Below, one piece after another: positions 25,000 to 34,177 of a stretch of DNA of 64,000 nucleotides. Numbering within the stretch: position 1 is the first letter of the stretch; the number at the start of each line of letters is the position of its first letter. This DNA comes from UBA2897 sp036733925 (GTDB lineage: Bacteria; Bacillota; Negativicutes; Selenomonadales; Selenomonadaceae). The notes below the pieces were generated by a model. It had not been told where the DNA came from, did no database searches, and was given only the letters and a program-made list of their open reading frames with translations. The stretch covers positions 1 to 64,000 of the forward strand of contig DAIMZO010000005.1 in assembly GCA_036733925.1 (NCBI GenBank). The letters are read 5' to 3'. The position numbers and the translations under genes were made by a program.

Positions 25000-26103
25000 C
25001 TAAAAGGTCAGTTTCTGTTTCCGGAGCTGGATATTCAGCAGGATCGCGATGGACAAGATGTTCGTGGTCAGCGAGCTGACGCCGTAACTCATCAGAGGCA
25101 GCGGGATACCCGTGACCGGCATGATGCCCATCGTCATGCCGACATTGACGAGCACGTGGAACGCGAGCATCGAGGTGATGCCGACCGCGAGCAGCCGCCC
25201 GAACACGTCGCTCGCATCCTGCGCGATCTTCATGCCGCGCCAGAGCACGATCAGGTAGAGCACGAGCAGGAACGCGACGCCGACGAAGCCGAGCTCCTCG
25301 CCGACCACGGCGAAGATGAAGTCGGTGTGGTTCTCCGGCAGGAAGTTCAGCTGGCTCTGCGTGCCGTGGAACAGCCCCTTGCCGAACAGCATGCCCGAGC
25401 CGATCGCGATTTTCGACTGGATGATATGGTAGCCGGATCCGAGCGGGTCGACGTTCGGATCCATGAATACCATGATGCGCATTTTCTGATAGTCCTTCAG
25501 GAAATGCCAGAGCACCGGCAGGGAGGCGATGCCCGCCGCGAAAATCCCGGCTAGGAGCTTCCCGTTGATGCCCGCCGCGAACACCATGCCGAAGAAGATG
25601 CCCATGAACACGAGCGAGGTGCCGAGATCCGGCTGCTTCAGCACGAGCAGAAACGGCAGGCCGACGTAGGCCGCGATCGGCAGCAGGTCATGCAGGTTGT
25701 TGATCTTGCCGACCTTGTCGGTCAGCATCGTCGCGAGCGAGATGATCATGATGAGCTTCGAGAACTCCGACGGCTGGATGCTGATTGGACCGATCATGAT
25801 CCAGCGCTGCGCGCCGAGCGCGGAATGGCCGAAGACCATGACCGCGGCCAGCAGGATTAGGTTGAAGATGTAGAGCTTGTTGCCATACCGCTCGAGCATC
25901 TTGTAGTCAAAATTCATGAAGAACGCAGCAATCGCGATGTTGACGAGCGCGAACATGCCCTGCCGCTGTACGTACCAATAGCGTTCCTCACCCGGCGTGT
26001 TGATATGCGTGGCGCTGCCGATGATGACGAGGCTCATGATCAGGATGCCCGCCGTCGCGAGCACGAGCCACGGATCCATGCGCCGCAGAAGTTTCTTTCC
26101 CAT
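25000..26103 (-). CDS. rodA: RodA-type SEDS peptidoglycan glycosyltransferase
   Basis: A 367-residue membrane protein with about ten hydrophobic segments, SEDS family. Diagnostic pieces are LGAQRWIMIGPISIQPSEFSK, LLVLKQPDLGTSLVFMGIFF, GSGMLFGKGLF with the catalytic-region loop TQSQLNFLPENHTDFIFAVV, and the C-terminal GMTMGIMPVTGIPLPLMSYG. It polymerises lipid II during side-wall growth together with the class B PBP2 (mrdA), which is encoded four genes upstream. Called RodA rather than FtsW from the mre-min context. Confidence 0.95.
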   Translation of the reverse strand: MGKKLLRRMDPWLVLATAGILIMSLVIIGSATHINTPGEERYWYVQRQGMFALVNIAIAAFFMNFDYKMLERYGNKLYIFNLILLAAVMVFGHSALGAQRWIMIGPISIQPSEFSKLIMIISLATMLTDKVGKINNLHDLLPIAAYVGLPFLLVLKQPDLGTSLVFMGIFFGMVFAAGINGKLLAGIFAAGIASLPVLWHFLKDYQKMRIMVFMDPNVDPLGSGYHIIQSKIAIGSGMLFGKGLFHGTQSQLNFLPENHTDFIFAVVGEELGFVGVAFLLVLYLIVLWRGMKIAQDASDVFGRLLAVGITSMLAFHVLVNVGMTMGIMPVTGIPLPLMSYGVSSLTTNILSIAILLNIQLRKQKLTF

Positions 26104-26121
26104 TCGTTATGCGCCCTGCTT

Positions 26122-26385
26122 TTATTTCCTCTCGCGGCTGACCGGGACGTTGACCACGATGGCCGCGGAATCGCTGTCCTGATCGTCGGACAGCGATATC
26201 TCCATGTCCTGCCGGTTGATCTTCACGTATTTCGACAGGACTTCGATGATGTCGTTCTTGATATTGTCCATGACCTCGGGGGAGAGGTTCGCGCGGTCGC
26301 GGATCAGCACGACCTGCAGGCGCTCCTTTGCGATCTTCCCCGATTTCTCTTTTTTCCCGAATATCTGCATCAAAGCATCGAGCAT
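26122..26385 (-). CDS. minE: Cell division topological specificity factor MinE
   Basis: An 87-residue partner of MinD that drives MinCDE oscillation. The N-terminal amphipathic targeting part MLDALMQIFGKKEKSGKIAK leads into the anti-MinCD segment ERLQVVLIRDRANLSPEVM, then the beta-rich dimer domain (VINRQ-type strand KINRQDMEISLSDDQ). Length is typical. It is 15 bases after minD. Confidence 0.95.
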   Translation of the reverse strand: MLDALMQIFGKKEKSGKIAKERLQVVLIRDRANLSPEVMDNIKNDIIEVLSKYVKINRQDMEISLSDDQDSDSAAIVVNVPVSRERK

Positions 26386-26400
26386 GTCTCTTCCTCCTCC

Positions 26401-27189
26401 TTATTTCCCGAACACGTGCTTCAGACGGCTCCAGAAGCCCTCCTTCTCGAACTCCATGAACGGGATGGTCTCGCCGAGCAGGCGGCCGACGATGTTGCGG
26501 TAGGCCTGGCCGGCCTGCGAGTCGTCGCTCATGACGCACGGCTCGCCGCGGTTCGCCGCCGTGACGACCTTGATGTCATCCGGCACCTGGCCGATGACGT
26601 CGATGGACAGGATGTCGTTGATGTCCTCCATGTCCATCATCTCGCCGTTCTCGACCATCTGCGGGCGGATGCGGTTGATGATCAGCTCGATCTCCTTCAT
26701 GTCCGCACGGCCGAGCTCGCCGATGATCTTGTCCGCGTCGCGCACTGCCGAAATCTCCGGCATCGTGACGACGAGCGCGGTGTCCGCGGCGGCGATTGCC
26801 GTCTTGAAGCCCTGCTCGATGCCAGCCGGGCAGTCGATCAGGATATACTCGAACTCCTTGCGCAGCTCTTCGCAGAGCTTCACGAGCTGCTCCGGGTTGA
26901 CCGCCGTCTTGTCCTTGACCTGCGACGTCGGCAGCAGGTAGAGATTGTCGAACTTCTTATGCCGGACGAGCGCCTTCTTGTACGGCACGCGGCCCTCGGT
27001 CACGTCGATGAGGTCGTAGAGGATGCGGTTCTCGAGGCCGAGCATCAGGTCGAGGTTGCGGAGCCCCGTATCCGTGTCGATCAGAACGACTTTCTTCCCG
27101 CGCATCGCAAGGCCGACGCCGAGATTCGCCGTCGTCGTCGTCTTGCCGACGCCGCCCTTGCCCGAGGTGATGACATAAATCTTGCTCAT
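26401..27189 (-). CDS. minD: Septum site-determining ATPase MinD
   Basis: A 262-residue ParA/MinD-family ATPase. The deviant Walker A is GKGGVGKTTTTANLGV, with both signature lysines. Further landmarks are VLIDTDTGLRNLDLMLGLEN, ILIDCPAGIEQGF (Walker B) and VTMPEISAVRDADKIIG. The C-terminal amphipathic helix (EFEKEGFWSRLKHVFGK) binds the membrane. It recruits MinC to block FtsZ rings at the poles and is released by MinE. minC, minD and minE are consecutive. Confidence 0.97.
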   Translation of the reverse strand: MSKIYVITSGKGGVGKTTTTANLGVGLAMRGKKVVLIDTDTGLRNLDLMLGLENRILYDLIDVTEGRVPYKKALVRHKKFDNLYLLPTSQVKDKTAVNPEQLVKLCEELRKEFEYILIDCPAGIEQGFKTAIAAADTALVVTMPEISAVRDADKIIGELGRADMKEIELIINRIRPQMVENGEMMDMEDINDILSIDVIGQVPDDIKVVTAANRGEPCVMSDDSQAGQAYRNIVGRLLGETIPFMEFEKEGFWSRLKHVFGK

Positions 27190-27258
27190 AAATCTTCCTG
27201 CCTTTCCAGCTCTGCTCCAGTCTCTCTATATGAAAAGAATATCTTCTGTTTCTGCCTT

Positions 27259-27918
27259 TCAGCGTTCAATCGGCTCGATGACAATCTGGCCGTCCTTGAT
27301 TGACGCGCGCTCCGCCTTTTCCTCCGGCTTCATGTGATCCGGCGCCCGCGCGACGAGGTCGGCGATGCGGATCTGCGTCGGGATCAGCCGGTCGGCGATC
27401 ACGAACGCGTCCGTGTTGCCGAACGCCCCCGCGTGCACCATGCCGCGGCAGGTACCGCGGATGTCGATGCTGCCGCCTGCGATGATCTGCGCGCCCGGAT
27501 TGACGTTGCCGCAGACGAGCACGGAGCTCTCCGTGCGGATCTCCTGCCCGCCGCGCAGCGTCCGGTTCACGACGACCATCTCCTGCACCTGCGCGTCGGC
27601 ATTCGAAGGCGCCGCTTTCGGCGCTGGCGCAGGATTCTCCTCGCGCTTCTTCCCGGTGAACTGCGTGGCTGCGGCCGCGGCCTTCTCCGTGCGCAGAATC
27701 AGCCCGTACGCGTGGAACAGCTTCTGCAACGCCGTGCGCTCCTCCGCGCTCAGCGCGCCGTCTGGCAGGCTCACGAGCGTCCCGCGCAGGAAAAAGCCGG
27801 AGCTCGATTCGAGCTGTGCCCGGATTTCCCGCTCAATCGAAGGGAAGTCCGCGCCGTCCGCAAAGCTGAGCTGCAGGCCGTCCGTGCTCCCCTTGATCTT
27901 TACGATTTTCTCACCCAT
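27259..27918 (-). CDS. minC: Septum site-determining protein MinC
   Basis: A 219-residue FtsZ-assembly inhibitor. The N-terminal domain (about 1-100, with SSGFFLRGTLVSLPDGALS) binds FtsZ. After an Ala/Pro-rich linker with AAPSNAD, the C-terminal right-handed beta-helix domain carries RTLRGGQEIRTESSVLVCGN, VNPGAQIIAGGSIDIRG and a turn GMVHAGAFGN. This domain dimerises and binds MinD. It is separated from minD by 69 bases and follows mrdA. Confidence 0.94.
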   Translation of the reverse strand: MGEKIVKIKGSTDGLQLSFADGADFPSIEREIRAQLESSSGFFLRGTLVSLPDGALSAEERTALQKLFHAYGLILRTEKAAAAATQFTGKKREENPAPAPKAAPSNADAQVQEMVVVNRTLRGGQEIRTESSVLVCGNVNPGAQIIAGGSIDIRGTCRGMVHAGAFGNTDAFVIADRLIPTQIRIADLVARAPDHMKPEEKAERASIKDGQIVIEPIER

Positions 27919-27966
27919 TGCTTCCTCCCGGATTTCTCTCTATATTCTGCGTGCTGTCCTGCACGC

Positions 27967-29751
27967 TCAGTTCGCATTATCCTGCTGCCGATCCTGGCCG
28001 AATGCCGCCTCGAGGATCTTGCGCCCAATCGGCACCGCGGACTGCGCACCGAAGCCGCCCTGCTCGACGATGACTGCGACGCAGATGTTCGGATTGTCGA
28101 ACGGCCCATAGGCGACGAACCAGCCGTGGTCGCGGCCCTGCGAGTTCTCCGCCGTACCGGTCTTGCCCGCGATGTCGATGGTGAACCCGCGGAACGAGCT
28201 CGCCGCCGTGCCGTACTTCGTGACGTCGTGCAGGCCCTCCTGCACGAGCTGGATGACATTCGGCGGTACGTCGAGCGTGCTCAGGAGTTCCGGCTCGATT
28301 TCCTTTGCGACCGAGCCGTCCGGATTCAGCATGCGCTTGACGAGATGCGGCTTGAATCGCTGCCCGTTCGCCGCGATTTCACTCATGACCATGCATGCCT
28401 GCAGCGGCGTCACGAGGTTGAAGCCCTGCCCGATGGCCGCATCGAAGGTCTCCGACAGATACCATTCGCCGTCCTCGAACCACTTCGCCTTGTAGGCGCG
28501 GTTCGCGACGAGGCCTTCTGCCTCATACGGCAGGTCGATGCCCGTGCGCTGGCCGAGGCCGAACATGCGGGCGTACTTCTCGAGCCGATCGATGCCGAGC
28601 CGGTTGCCCATCTCATAGAAATAGACGTTATCGGAATGCGCGAGTGCCTCGCGGAAGTTGATCAGGCCGAGCGCCTCGCCGCCGGAGTTCCCCTTCGGGA
28701 TGATCCAGTGGTGGCCGGTATCCATGATCTGCTCTTCCGGCGTCACGACGCCCTCCGTGAGCGCCGCCGTGCCCGTGACGATCTTGAACGTCGATCCCGG
28801 CGGATACTCGCCGGTGATCGTCTTGTTGTCCATCGGATGCGCCGGGTTGTTGTTCAGCGCGTTCCAGTCCTTCGAAGAGATGCCGTGCGCGAACAAGTTC
28901 GGGTCGAACGCCGGCCGGCTGACCATCGCGAGGATCTCACCGGTCTGCGGGTTCATGACGACAGCCGCCGCAGCCGGCGCGTGGATGGCGGCGAGCTGGT
29001 CGTCGACCGCCTTTTCCGCCGCCTGCTGCAGGTTCTTGTCGATGGTCAGGACGAGGTCATAGCCCGCAACAGGCTCCTTCTTGCCGAGGATCTTGACCGG
29101 CTTGCCGGACACGTCGACCTCGACCTGCTCGCCGCCGTTCTGGCCGCGGAGCTCCTTATCGTAGACCTTCTCGAGGCCGAATTTGCCGATGATGTCGCCG
29201 CTCTTATATCCCTGATCCTTGAGCTTCTCAAGCTCGGTGTCGTTGATCTCCGAGACATAGCCGAACGTATGCGCGCCCATCTGCTTCAGGATGTAGTCGC
29301 GGATCGGCTGTACCTCGATGACGACGCCCGGATAGAGCTCCTTCTGCTCCTCGAGGATCGACACGATATCGGGCGTGACATCCTGCTTGATGCGGATCGG
29401 GTCAAAGCCGCTGTGCGCGGCGATCTTCTGCTGGATCTCCTCGGTCGGCACCTTCAGCAGATCCGACAGCCGCGCGATGACGTCGTCCGAAATCGGCGAC
29501 GTGAGCGGGAGCAGGGACACCGTGAAGCCCGGCCGGTTCTTGACCAGCAGCTCGCCGTTGCGGTCGTAGAACGTGCCGCGCGGCGCCATCGACGGGATGA
29601 TGCGGATGCGGTTGCCGTCCGCGAGCTCCGCGTAATAGTCCCCCTCATATATCTGCAGGTATCCCGCCCTCGCGATGAGGACGGCGATGACCAGCACCAT
29701 CAGCCCGGCGAGCACCTTGAGCCGCCCGCTGAAATCCTCCTGTTCGTTCAC
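27967..29751 (-). CDS. mrdA: Penicillin-binding protein 2, elongation transpeptidase
   Basis: A 594-residue class B PBP. One N-terminal membrane helix (VLAGLMVLVIAVLIARAGYL) is followed by the dimerisation domain (RGTFYDRNGELLVKNRPGF), and then the transpeptidase with the active-site Ser motif GSTFK, the SxN motif HSDNVYF and KTGTAEN. It crosslinks side-wall peptidoglycan with RodA. The GTG at 29751 (with AGGAG 11 bases upstream) is preferred to the GTG at 29790, which lies inside a hairpin and adds unrelated residues. It lies between mreD and minC. Confidence 0.95.
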   Translation of the reverse strand: MNEQEDFSGRLKVLAGLMVLVIAVLIARAGYLQIYEGDYYAELADGNRIRIIPSMAPRGTFYDRNGELLVKNRPGFTVSLLPLTSPISDDVIARLSDLLKVPTEEIQQKIAAHSGFDPIRIKQDVTPDIVSILEEQKELYPGVVIEVQPIRDYILKQMGAHTFGYVSEINDTELEKLKDQGYKSGDIIGKFGLEKVYDKELRGQNGGEQVEVDVSGKPVKILGKKEPVAGYDLVLTIDKNLQQAAEKAVDDQLAAIHAPAAAAVVMNPQTGEILAMVSRPAFDPNLFAHGISSKDWNALNNNPAHPMDNKTITGEYPPGSTFKIVTGTAALTEGVVTPEEQIMDTGHHWIIPKGNSGGEALGLINFREALAHSDNVYFYEMGNRLGIDRLEKYARMFGLGQRTGIDLPYEAEGLVANRAYKAKWFEDGEWYLSETFDAAIGQGFNLVTPLQACMVMSEIAANGQRFKPHLVKRMLNPDGSVAKEIEPELLSTLDVPPNVIQLVQEGLHDVTKYGTAASSFRGFTIDIAGKTGTAENSQGRDHGWFVAYGPFDNPNICVAVIVEQGGFGAQSAVPIGRKILEAAFGQDRQQDNAN

Positions 29752-29783
29752 AATGCGTTCTCTCCTGCCTGTCACACAAACGA

Positions 29784-29805
29784 AAGGCACCCCGTAAGGT
29801 GCCTT
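29784..29805 (-). terminator. Stem-loop between mreD and mrdA
   Basis: An 8-bp stem (29784-29791 with 29798-29805), 6-base loop, then TTTCGTTTG on the minus strand. It may be a partial terminator within the mreBCD-mrdA run. Confidence 0.55.
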
Positions 29806-29867
29806 AATCTGCCGGTCGCCGCTGATCCACCGCCCTCGGCCTGTCGGTCAGCGGCTCCCGTCTCTAA

Positions 29868-30365
29868 TTAATTCTTTTCACTGAGCCATGCATCGATGGC
29901 ATAGGCGATCCGGTGAACCGGATACGCAAAGATAATCTGATAGACGAGCATCGGCAGCAGCGTGTACTGCATCGATGCGGTCAGATTAAAGCGATACCCT
30001 AATAATACCATAAGTACCGCTAAAATAAAATAGCTTGCCGCCGCTGCCGGCAAAGAAGATAGCACCGGCAGGAAAAACTGCTCCTTGAAGATGCGCCCCG
30101 AGAAGCTCCCGAAGAAAAGGCCGAGCACGAGATGCGTGAACGTGTTCACGCCGAAGAACGTGCCGGTCGCGAGATCCTGCAGGAGCCCGGTCAGGAAGCC
30201 CATCAGCGCGCCCTCCCGCACGCCGCGCAGGAACGCGAACGAAACGGTGAGCAGCAGCAGCAGATCCGCCGTGACGCCGTGATAGGCGATCATCGGCAGC
30301 AGCGAGGACTGCAGGACGAAAAGCCCTGCGACGATGGCTGCCAGTATGCCGAATTTCTTCATCAC
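29868..30365 (-). CDS. mreD: Rod shape-determining membrane protein MreD
   Basis: A 165-residue protein with five hydrophobic segments. Motifs seen in MreD are MIAYHGVTADLLLLLTVSFA, REGALMGFLTGLLQDLATG and FFGVNTFTHLVLGLFFG. It links MreB and MreC to the elongation machinery. It overlaps mreC by 4 bases, indicating coupled translation. Confidence 0.92.
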   Translation of the reverse strand: MMKKFGILAAIVAGLFVLQSSLLPMIAYHGVTADLLLLLTVSFAFLRGVREGALMGFLTGLLQDLATGTFFGVNTFTHLVLGLFFGSFSGRIFKEQFFLPVLSSLPAAAASYFILAVLMVLLGYRFNLTASMQYTLLPMLVYQIIFAYPVHRIAYAIDAWLSEKN

Positions 30366-31312
30366 TGATCCGCCTCCGACGCCTCAGCCTGCTCCGCTGC
30401 GTCCGCCGCAGGATCCGTCTCGGTTCCCGGCGTCTGCGCCGGTGCCTTCAGCGGCTCCGGCGGCGCCTCGCGGGACGCCGTGATCACGGCGACATCCTCG
30501 AGCTTCTGGAAGTCGACCGCCGGCTCGAGGATTGCGACCTCGAGCAGGCCGCCGGTGTCATGCCGCAGCTTGGACACGAGCCCGACCGTGAGCCCCTTCG
30601 GGAAAATCCCGCCGAAGCCGGAGGTCACGATGACATCGCCCTCCTGCACGTCGGAATCCTTCGGAATGTTGACCATGCGCGGCATGGTCGGATTGTCCAT
30701 ATCGCCCTCGACGATGCCGTTGACGCGCGACTCGGCGCGCTGCACGAGCACGCCGACCGACGAGCGCGGATCCGTGATCAGTTGCACCTTCGACGAATTC
30801 GGCCCCGCCTCGACGATGCGTCCGACGAGCCCCTTCTCCGTCACGACCGGCATATCTTCTTTGACGCCGTCCACCGTGCCGCGGTTGATGATGATCATGC
30901 TCGACCAGGTCGATGCCTCGCGGCCGATGACGCGCGCAGCCTTCAGGTCGAACTGCGTCGCGGTCTGCTTGTAGTCGAGCAGAGCGCGCAGCCGCGCGTT
31001 CTCCGCGGCGTACTCACTCGCCTGCAGGTTCTGCACGCGGAGCTGGTTGACCTCGCTACGGAGCATCTTGTTCTGTTCATGTTCCGTGACGATCTCCCAG
31101 ATGTTCGACGTCACGTAGTTGATCTGGCTGCCGACCCACGATACCGCCGACTGGAATGGCGACAGCACCAGAGATACCGCCTGACTGCTCACCGGCACGC
31201 GGAAGCGCCCTCTTGCGGAAAAGAAGATGATGCAGAAGACGCTGATGATGACGAACAGCAGTGCCCAGACCTTGCGGCCCGAATGGCTATCTCTTCTTAC
31301 CCTTTTGCTCAT
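30362..31312 (-). CDS. mreC: Rod shape-determining protein MreC
   Basis: A 316-residue bitopic protein: a short basic cytoplasmic tail, one helix (WALLFVIISVFCIIFFSA), a coiled coil at about 70-110 (EHEQNKMLRSEVNQLRVQNL) and the two beta-barrel MreC domain with MVNIPKDSDVQEGDVIVTSG and FPKGLTVGLVSKL. The last 40 residues are Ala/Glu/Pro-rich and disordered. It forms the periplasmic-side scaffold of the elongasome. Confidence 0.95.
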   Translation of the reverse strand: MSKRVRRDSHSGRKVWALLFVIISVFCIIFFSARGRFRVPVSSQAVSLVLSPFQSAVSWVGSQINYVTSNIWEIVTEHEQNKMLRSEVNQLRVQNLQASEYAAENARLRALLDYKQTATQFDLKAARVIGREASTWSSMIIINRGTVDGVKEDMPVVTEKGLVGRIVEAGPNSSKVQLITDPRSSVGVLVQRAESRVNGIVEGDMDNPTMPRMVNIPKDSDVQEGDVIVTSGFGGIFPKGLTVGLVSKLRHDTGGLLEVAILEPAVDFQKLEDVAVITASREAPPEPLKAPAQTPGTETDPAADAAEQAEASEADQ

Positions 31313-31314
31313 TT

Positions 31315-32355
31315 TTATGCTCTCAGCTTCTTCGACGTCATGACGACGCGTTTCAGGAGTTCAATGTTCTCGAGGGATTTGCCCGTCCCTTCGCCGACGC
31401 ACGAAAGCGCGTCCTCAGCAACGAGTACCGGCATGCCCGTCTCTTTCGACAGGAGCTTATCGAGATTCGTAAGAAGGGCGCCGCCGCCCGTCATCATGAT
31501 GCCGTGATCCATGACATCGGCCGCAAGCTCTGGCGGCGTGCGCTCGAGCGTGCCCTTGACGGCCTCGACGATCTTGTAGATCGGCTCGTTGAGGGCCTCG
31601 CGGATTTCCTTCGACGTGATGGTCAGCGTCTTCGGCAGGCCGCTGACGAGGTCGCGGCCGCGGATATCCATCGACTTGTCCGCATCCGGCGTCACGATGG
31701 CCGTGCCAATCTGGATCTTGATCTCCTCGGCCGTGCGCTCGCCGATCATGAGGTTGTACATGCGCTTGATGTACTGCACGATGGACGAATCCATCTCATC
31801 GCCGCCGATGCGGATGGAGCGGCTCGTGACGATGCCGCCGAGCGAGATCACGGCAATCTCCGTCGTGCCGCCGCCGATATCGACGACCATGCTGCCCGTC
31901 GCTTCCTCGACCGGCAGCCCTGCGCCGATCGCGGCTGCCATCGGCTCCTCAATCAGATAGGCCTCGCGTGCGCCAGCCTGCTGCGCGGCGTCGATGACCG
32001 CGCGCTTCTCTACCTCCGTGACGCCGGACGGTACGCCGACCACGACGCGCGGGCGCACGAAGGACTTCGTATTCATCGCCTTGCGGATGAAGTATTTCAG
32101 CATCGCCTGGGTCACGTCGAAATCAGCGATGACACCGTCTTTCATCGGGCGGATTGCGACGATATTGCCCGGCGTACGGCCGATCATCTGCTTTGCTTCC
32201 TCGCCGACCGCAAGGACATCGCCCGTATCGCTCTTGATCGCAACGACCGACGGCTCGCGCAGCACGATGCCGCGCCCCTTCACATGCACCAGCGTATTCG
32301 CCGTCCCGAGGTCAATGCCCATATCGTGAGACAAACCACCAAAAAGACTCCACAT
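31315..32355 (-). CDS. mreB: Actin-like rod shape protein MreB
   Basis: A 346-residue actin homologue that positions side-wall synthesis. Phosphate loops are visible: GIDLGTANTLVHVKGRGIV and VVDIGGGTTEIAVISLGG. The adenosine site is GIMMTGGGALLTNLDKLL. The N-terminus (SLFGGLSHDMG) forms the membrane-binding amphipathic part. First gene of the mreB-mreC-mreD-mrdA-minCDE-rodA order. Confidence 0.97.
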   Translation of the reverse strand: MWSLFGGLSHDMGIDLGTANTLVHVKGRGIVLREPSVVAIKSDTGDVLAVGEEAKQMIGRTPGNIVAIRPMKDGVIADFDVTQAMLKYFIRKAMNTKSFVRPRVVVGVPSGVTEVEKRAVIDAAQQAGAREAYLIEEPMAAAIGAGLPVEEATGSMVVDIGGGTTEIAVISLGGIVTSRSIRIGGDEMDSSIVQYIKRMYNLMIGERTAEEIKIQIGTAIVTPDADKSMDIRGRDLVSGLPKTLTITSKEIREALNEPIYKIVEAVKGTLERTPPELAADVMDHGIMMTGGGALLTNLDKLLSKETGMPVLVAEDALSCVGEGTGKSLENIELLKRVVMTSKKLRA

Positions 32356-32489
32356 ATCGTCAAATAACTCCCTTCAGAATTGTCCAGTATCATATTCATT
32401 AGGCAATGCCTTTATTCTATCACAACTTTTCCGCTTTGTAACCTTCTGTTTTCGATTTTTCCCAATATTTTTCTTTTCTTCCCGTTTCT

Positions 32490-33197
32490 TTAACTTGCGC
32501 GGACGTCGGGGAACAGGCCTTCTTCCTTAAAGGAAAGGAAACGCTGCTCGCCAAGGATGATGTGGTCGAGCACGGGGATATCCATGATCTGCCCCGCGCG
32601 GGCCAGCCGCTCGGTCACGGCGATATCCTCGCGGCTCGGCGACGGGTCGCCGGACGGGTGGTTGTGGAACAGGATCATCGAGGCCGCCGCGTACTGGATG
32701 GCCGGCCGGAACACCTCGCGCGGGTGCACGATGGATGCGGACAGGCTGCCGATTGATACGTCGGCCATGCCGAGGATGTGGTTCTTCATGTTGAGCAGCA
32801 TCACGGCGAAATGCTCGCGCTGCTCGTAGCGGAACCGCGGCATCGCGAAATGCGCGGCGTCCTCCGGCCCGTGCACGACCTCGATCTTCTCGGCTGCCTT
32901 GACCGAGAGCCGCCGCCCGAGCTCGACCGCCGCGAAGATTGTCGCGGCCTTGACTGACGAGATGCCGTGGATCCGTGTAATCTCGTGCGGGTTCATGTGC
33001 ACGAGCCCCGTGAGCCCGACGCCCTGGAAGCACGCGAGCACCTGCTCCGCGACCTCGAGCACGGAGCAGTCCTTCGTCCCCGTGCGCAGGAGGATCGCGA
33101 GCAGCTCGGCGTTTGACAGGCTCGCAGCGCCATCGCGCAAGAGCTTTTCCCGTGGCCGCTCATCCCGCGGCAGATCCCTGACCATGATTGCTGACAT
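32490..33197 (-). CDS. radC: RadC/DUF2466 JAB-domain protein
   Basis: A 235-residue protein of the RadC family. The N-terminal part is helix-hairpin-helix-like (RDERPREKLLRDGAASLSNA, then IHGISSVKAATI). The C-terminal JAB/MPN-like metal domain has VFRPAIQYAAASMILFHNHP and SGDPSPSREDIAVTERL, with the His-x-His and Ser-Asp metal pattern intact. The historical link with DNA repair is disputed and its true role is unsettled. It lies just before mreB, a common Firmicute arrangement. Confidence 0.93.
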   Translation of the reverse strand: MSAIMVRDLPRDERPREKLLRDGAASLSNAELLAILLRTGTKDCSVLEVAEQVLACFQGVGLTGLVHMNPHEITRIHGISSVKAATIFAAVELGRRLSVKAAEKIEVVHGPEDAAHFAMPRFRYEQREHFAVMLLNMKNHILGMADVSIGSLSASIVHPREVFRPAIQYAAASMILFHNHPSGDPSPSREDIAVTERLARAGQIMDIPVLDHIILGEQRFLSFKEEGLFPDVRAS

Positions 33198-33281
33198 AAA
33201 AATACCCCTGCCTTTCTGAAAAACCTCTCCATCTCTATCGGGATCCGGGATTTCTTCTGGCAGGGACAGGATGGGGCACGC

Positions 33282-33554
33282 TCAGTACTTCCGGAACAGG
33301 AACAGCGCGAGCACGATGCCGAGGATGCTCATGAGATTCGGTGCGAACGACAGGCCGATCGTCAGCTGGATCACATAGAGATTGATCGTGAACGGCTGGA
33401 TATCGAAGACCGGGTACGTCGTCACGAGGTACGGGATCAGCCCGGAGAGCGCATCGACCTGCCGCATGAGCTCGCCGAGCAGCCCGCCGAGAATCGCCCC
33501 GACCACGACGAAGAGCACCGCCATGCCGTAGTTGCGTCCACTAAATTTAGCCAA
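33282..33554 (-). CDS. DUF4321 small membrane protein
   Basis: A 90-residue protein with two hydrophobic helices (residues about 10-28 and 66-86). The N-terminal YGMAVLFVVVGAILGGLLGE and a C-terminal helix ending FRKY fit the DUF4321 family that accompanies radC-mreB in Clostridia and Negativicutes. The segment between is amphipathic (YPVFDIQPFTINLYVIQ). Function unknown; a role near the elongation machinery is only suggested by context. Confidence 0.8.
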   Translation of the reverse strand: MAKFSGRNYGMAVLFVVVGAILGGLLGELMRQVDALSGLIPYLVTTYPVFDIQPFTINLYVIQLTIGLSFAPNLMSILGIVLALFLFRKY

Positions 33555-33643
33555 AAGAACCCCTCCAATGGATTATATTCTTCATAAAAGACAGAGTTCC
33601 TTTTATATAAAACATTCTTTTCGGAATTTTTTCTCGCGCAAAA

Positions 33644-33677
33644 AGAATGGAACCTGTCTGCCGACAAGTTCCATTCT
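33644..33677 (-). terminator. Terminator after the 63-residue gene
   Basis: A 10-bp stem plus a 3-bp inner stem separated by a mismatch (33644-33658 with 33663-33677), followed by TTTTT on the minus strand. Confidence 0.8.
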
Positions 33678-33722
33678 ATAGCATCTTGAATTTTCCCGCA
33701 AGCTTTTCCGAGCGCAGCCGGT

Positions 33723-33914
33723 TCAGGAGGCCATCGCGCGGCATTCTGCCTCAAGTGCCTGCAGCTCGCTCAACGGAAGGCGGCTGTATTTCGCGACCAC
33801 ATCGAGCGGCATCTTATCGCGGAGCATCGAGCGCGCGACTTCCACGCGGCCCTCCTCCATGCCGGCCACATATCCACTCATCCGTTCTTTTTCCATCATC
33901 ATTTCGAAGTTCAT
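33723..33914 (-). CDS. Small protein resembling the C-terminal tail of Rpn/PD-(D/E)XK nucleases
   Basis: A 63-residue protein (MNFEMMMEKERMSGYVAGME, EGRVEVARSMLRDKMPLDVV, AKYSRLPLSELQALEAE). The pattern of a Met/Glu/Gly-rich coil followed by a short helix-turn-helix-like segment is the usual tail of Rpn (recombination-promoting nuclease, transposase-like) proteins. The catalytic PD-(D/E)XK core is missing, so it is either a remnant or a tail-only small protein of the kind that internal starts can make. It has GGAAGG before the ATG and its own terminator, so it may still be expressed. Confidence 0.6.
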   Translation of the reverse strand: MNFEMMMEKERMSGYVAGMEEGRVEVARSMLRDKMPLDVVAKYSRLPLSELQALEAECRAMAS

Positions 33915-34149
33915 AACGCCACACCTTCCATCTATCTTGCTATCATGATTCCTTTTGGTTATCTTTATGATGTATATATGGTATCATATTTTTTGCGTTA
34001 TTGCAAGCATTTCTTTTTGTTCTTCTCTGTATCCACGAGAAACAATTCTTTTCAGAAATCTGCGTGGCCGTTGCGCACTTTCCCGATAAGGGATGACTCA
34101 CTCCCTTACGCATTCGCATAGTAATTCTCCCCTTTTCTGTAAAATAAAA
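33915..34149. other. AT-rich intergenic stretch
   Basis: Between the small gene and the cheV terminator. It is markedly more AT-rich than its surroundings. I find no supported gene, RNA or repeat here. Confidence 0.4.
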
Positions 34150-34170
34150 GCCTTCCCCTATGGGGAAGGC
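34150..34170 (-). terminator. cheV terminator, a GCCTTCCCC hairpin
   Basis: Perfect 9-bp stem (34150-34158 with 34162-34170) with a 3-base loop, followed by TTTTATTTT on the minus strand. The stem is the same sequence as the outer arm of the element at 24847. Confidence 0.85.
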
Positions 34171-34177
34171 ATATTTC

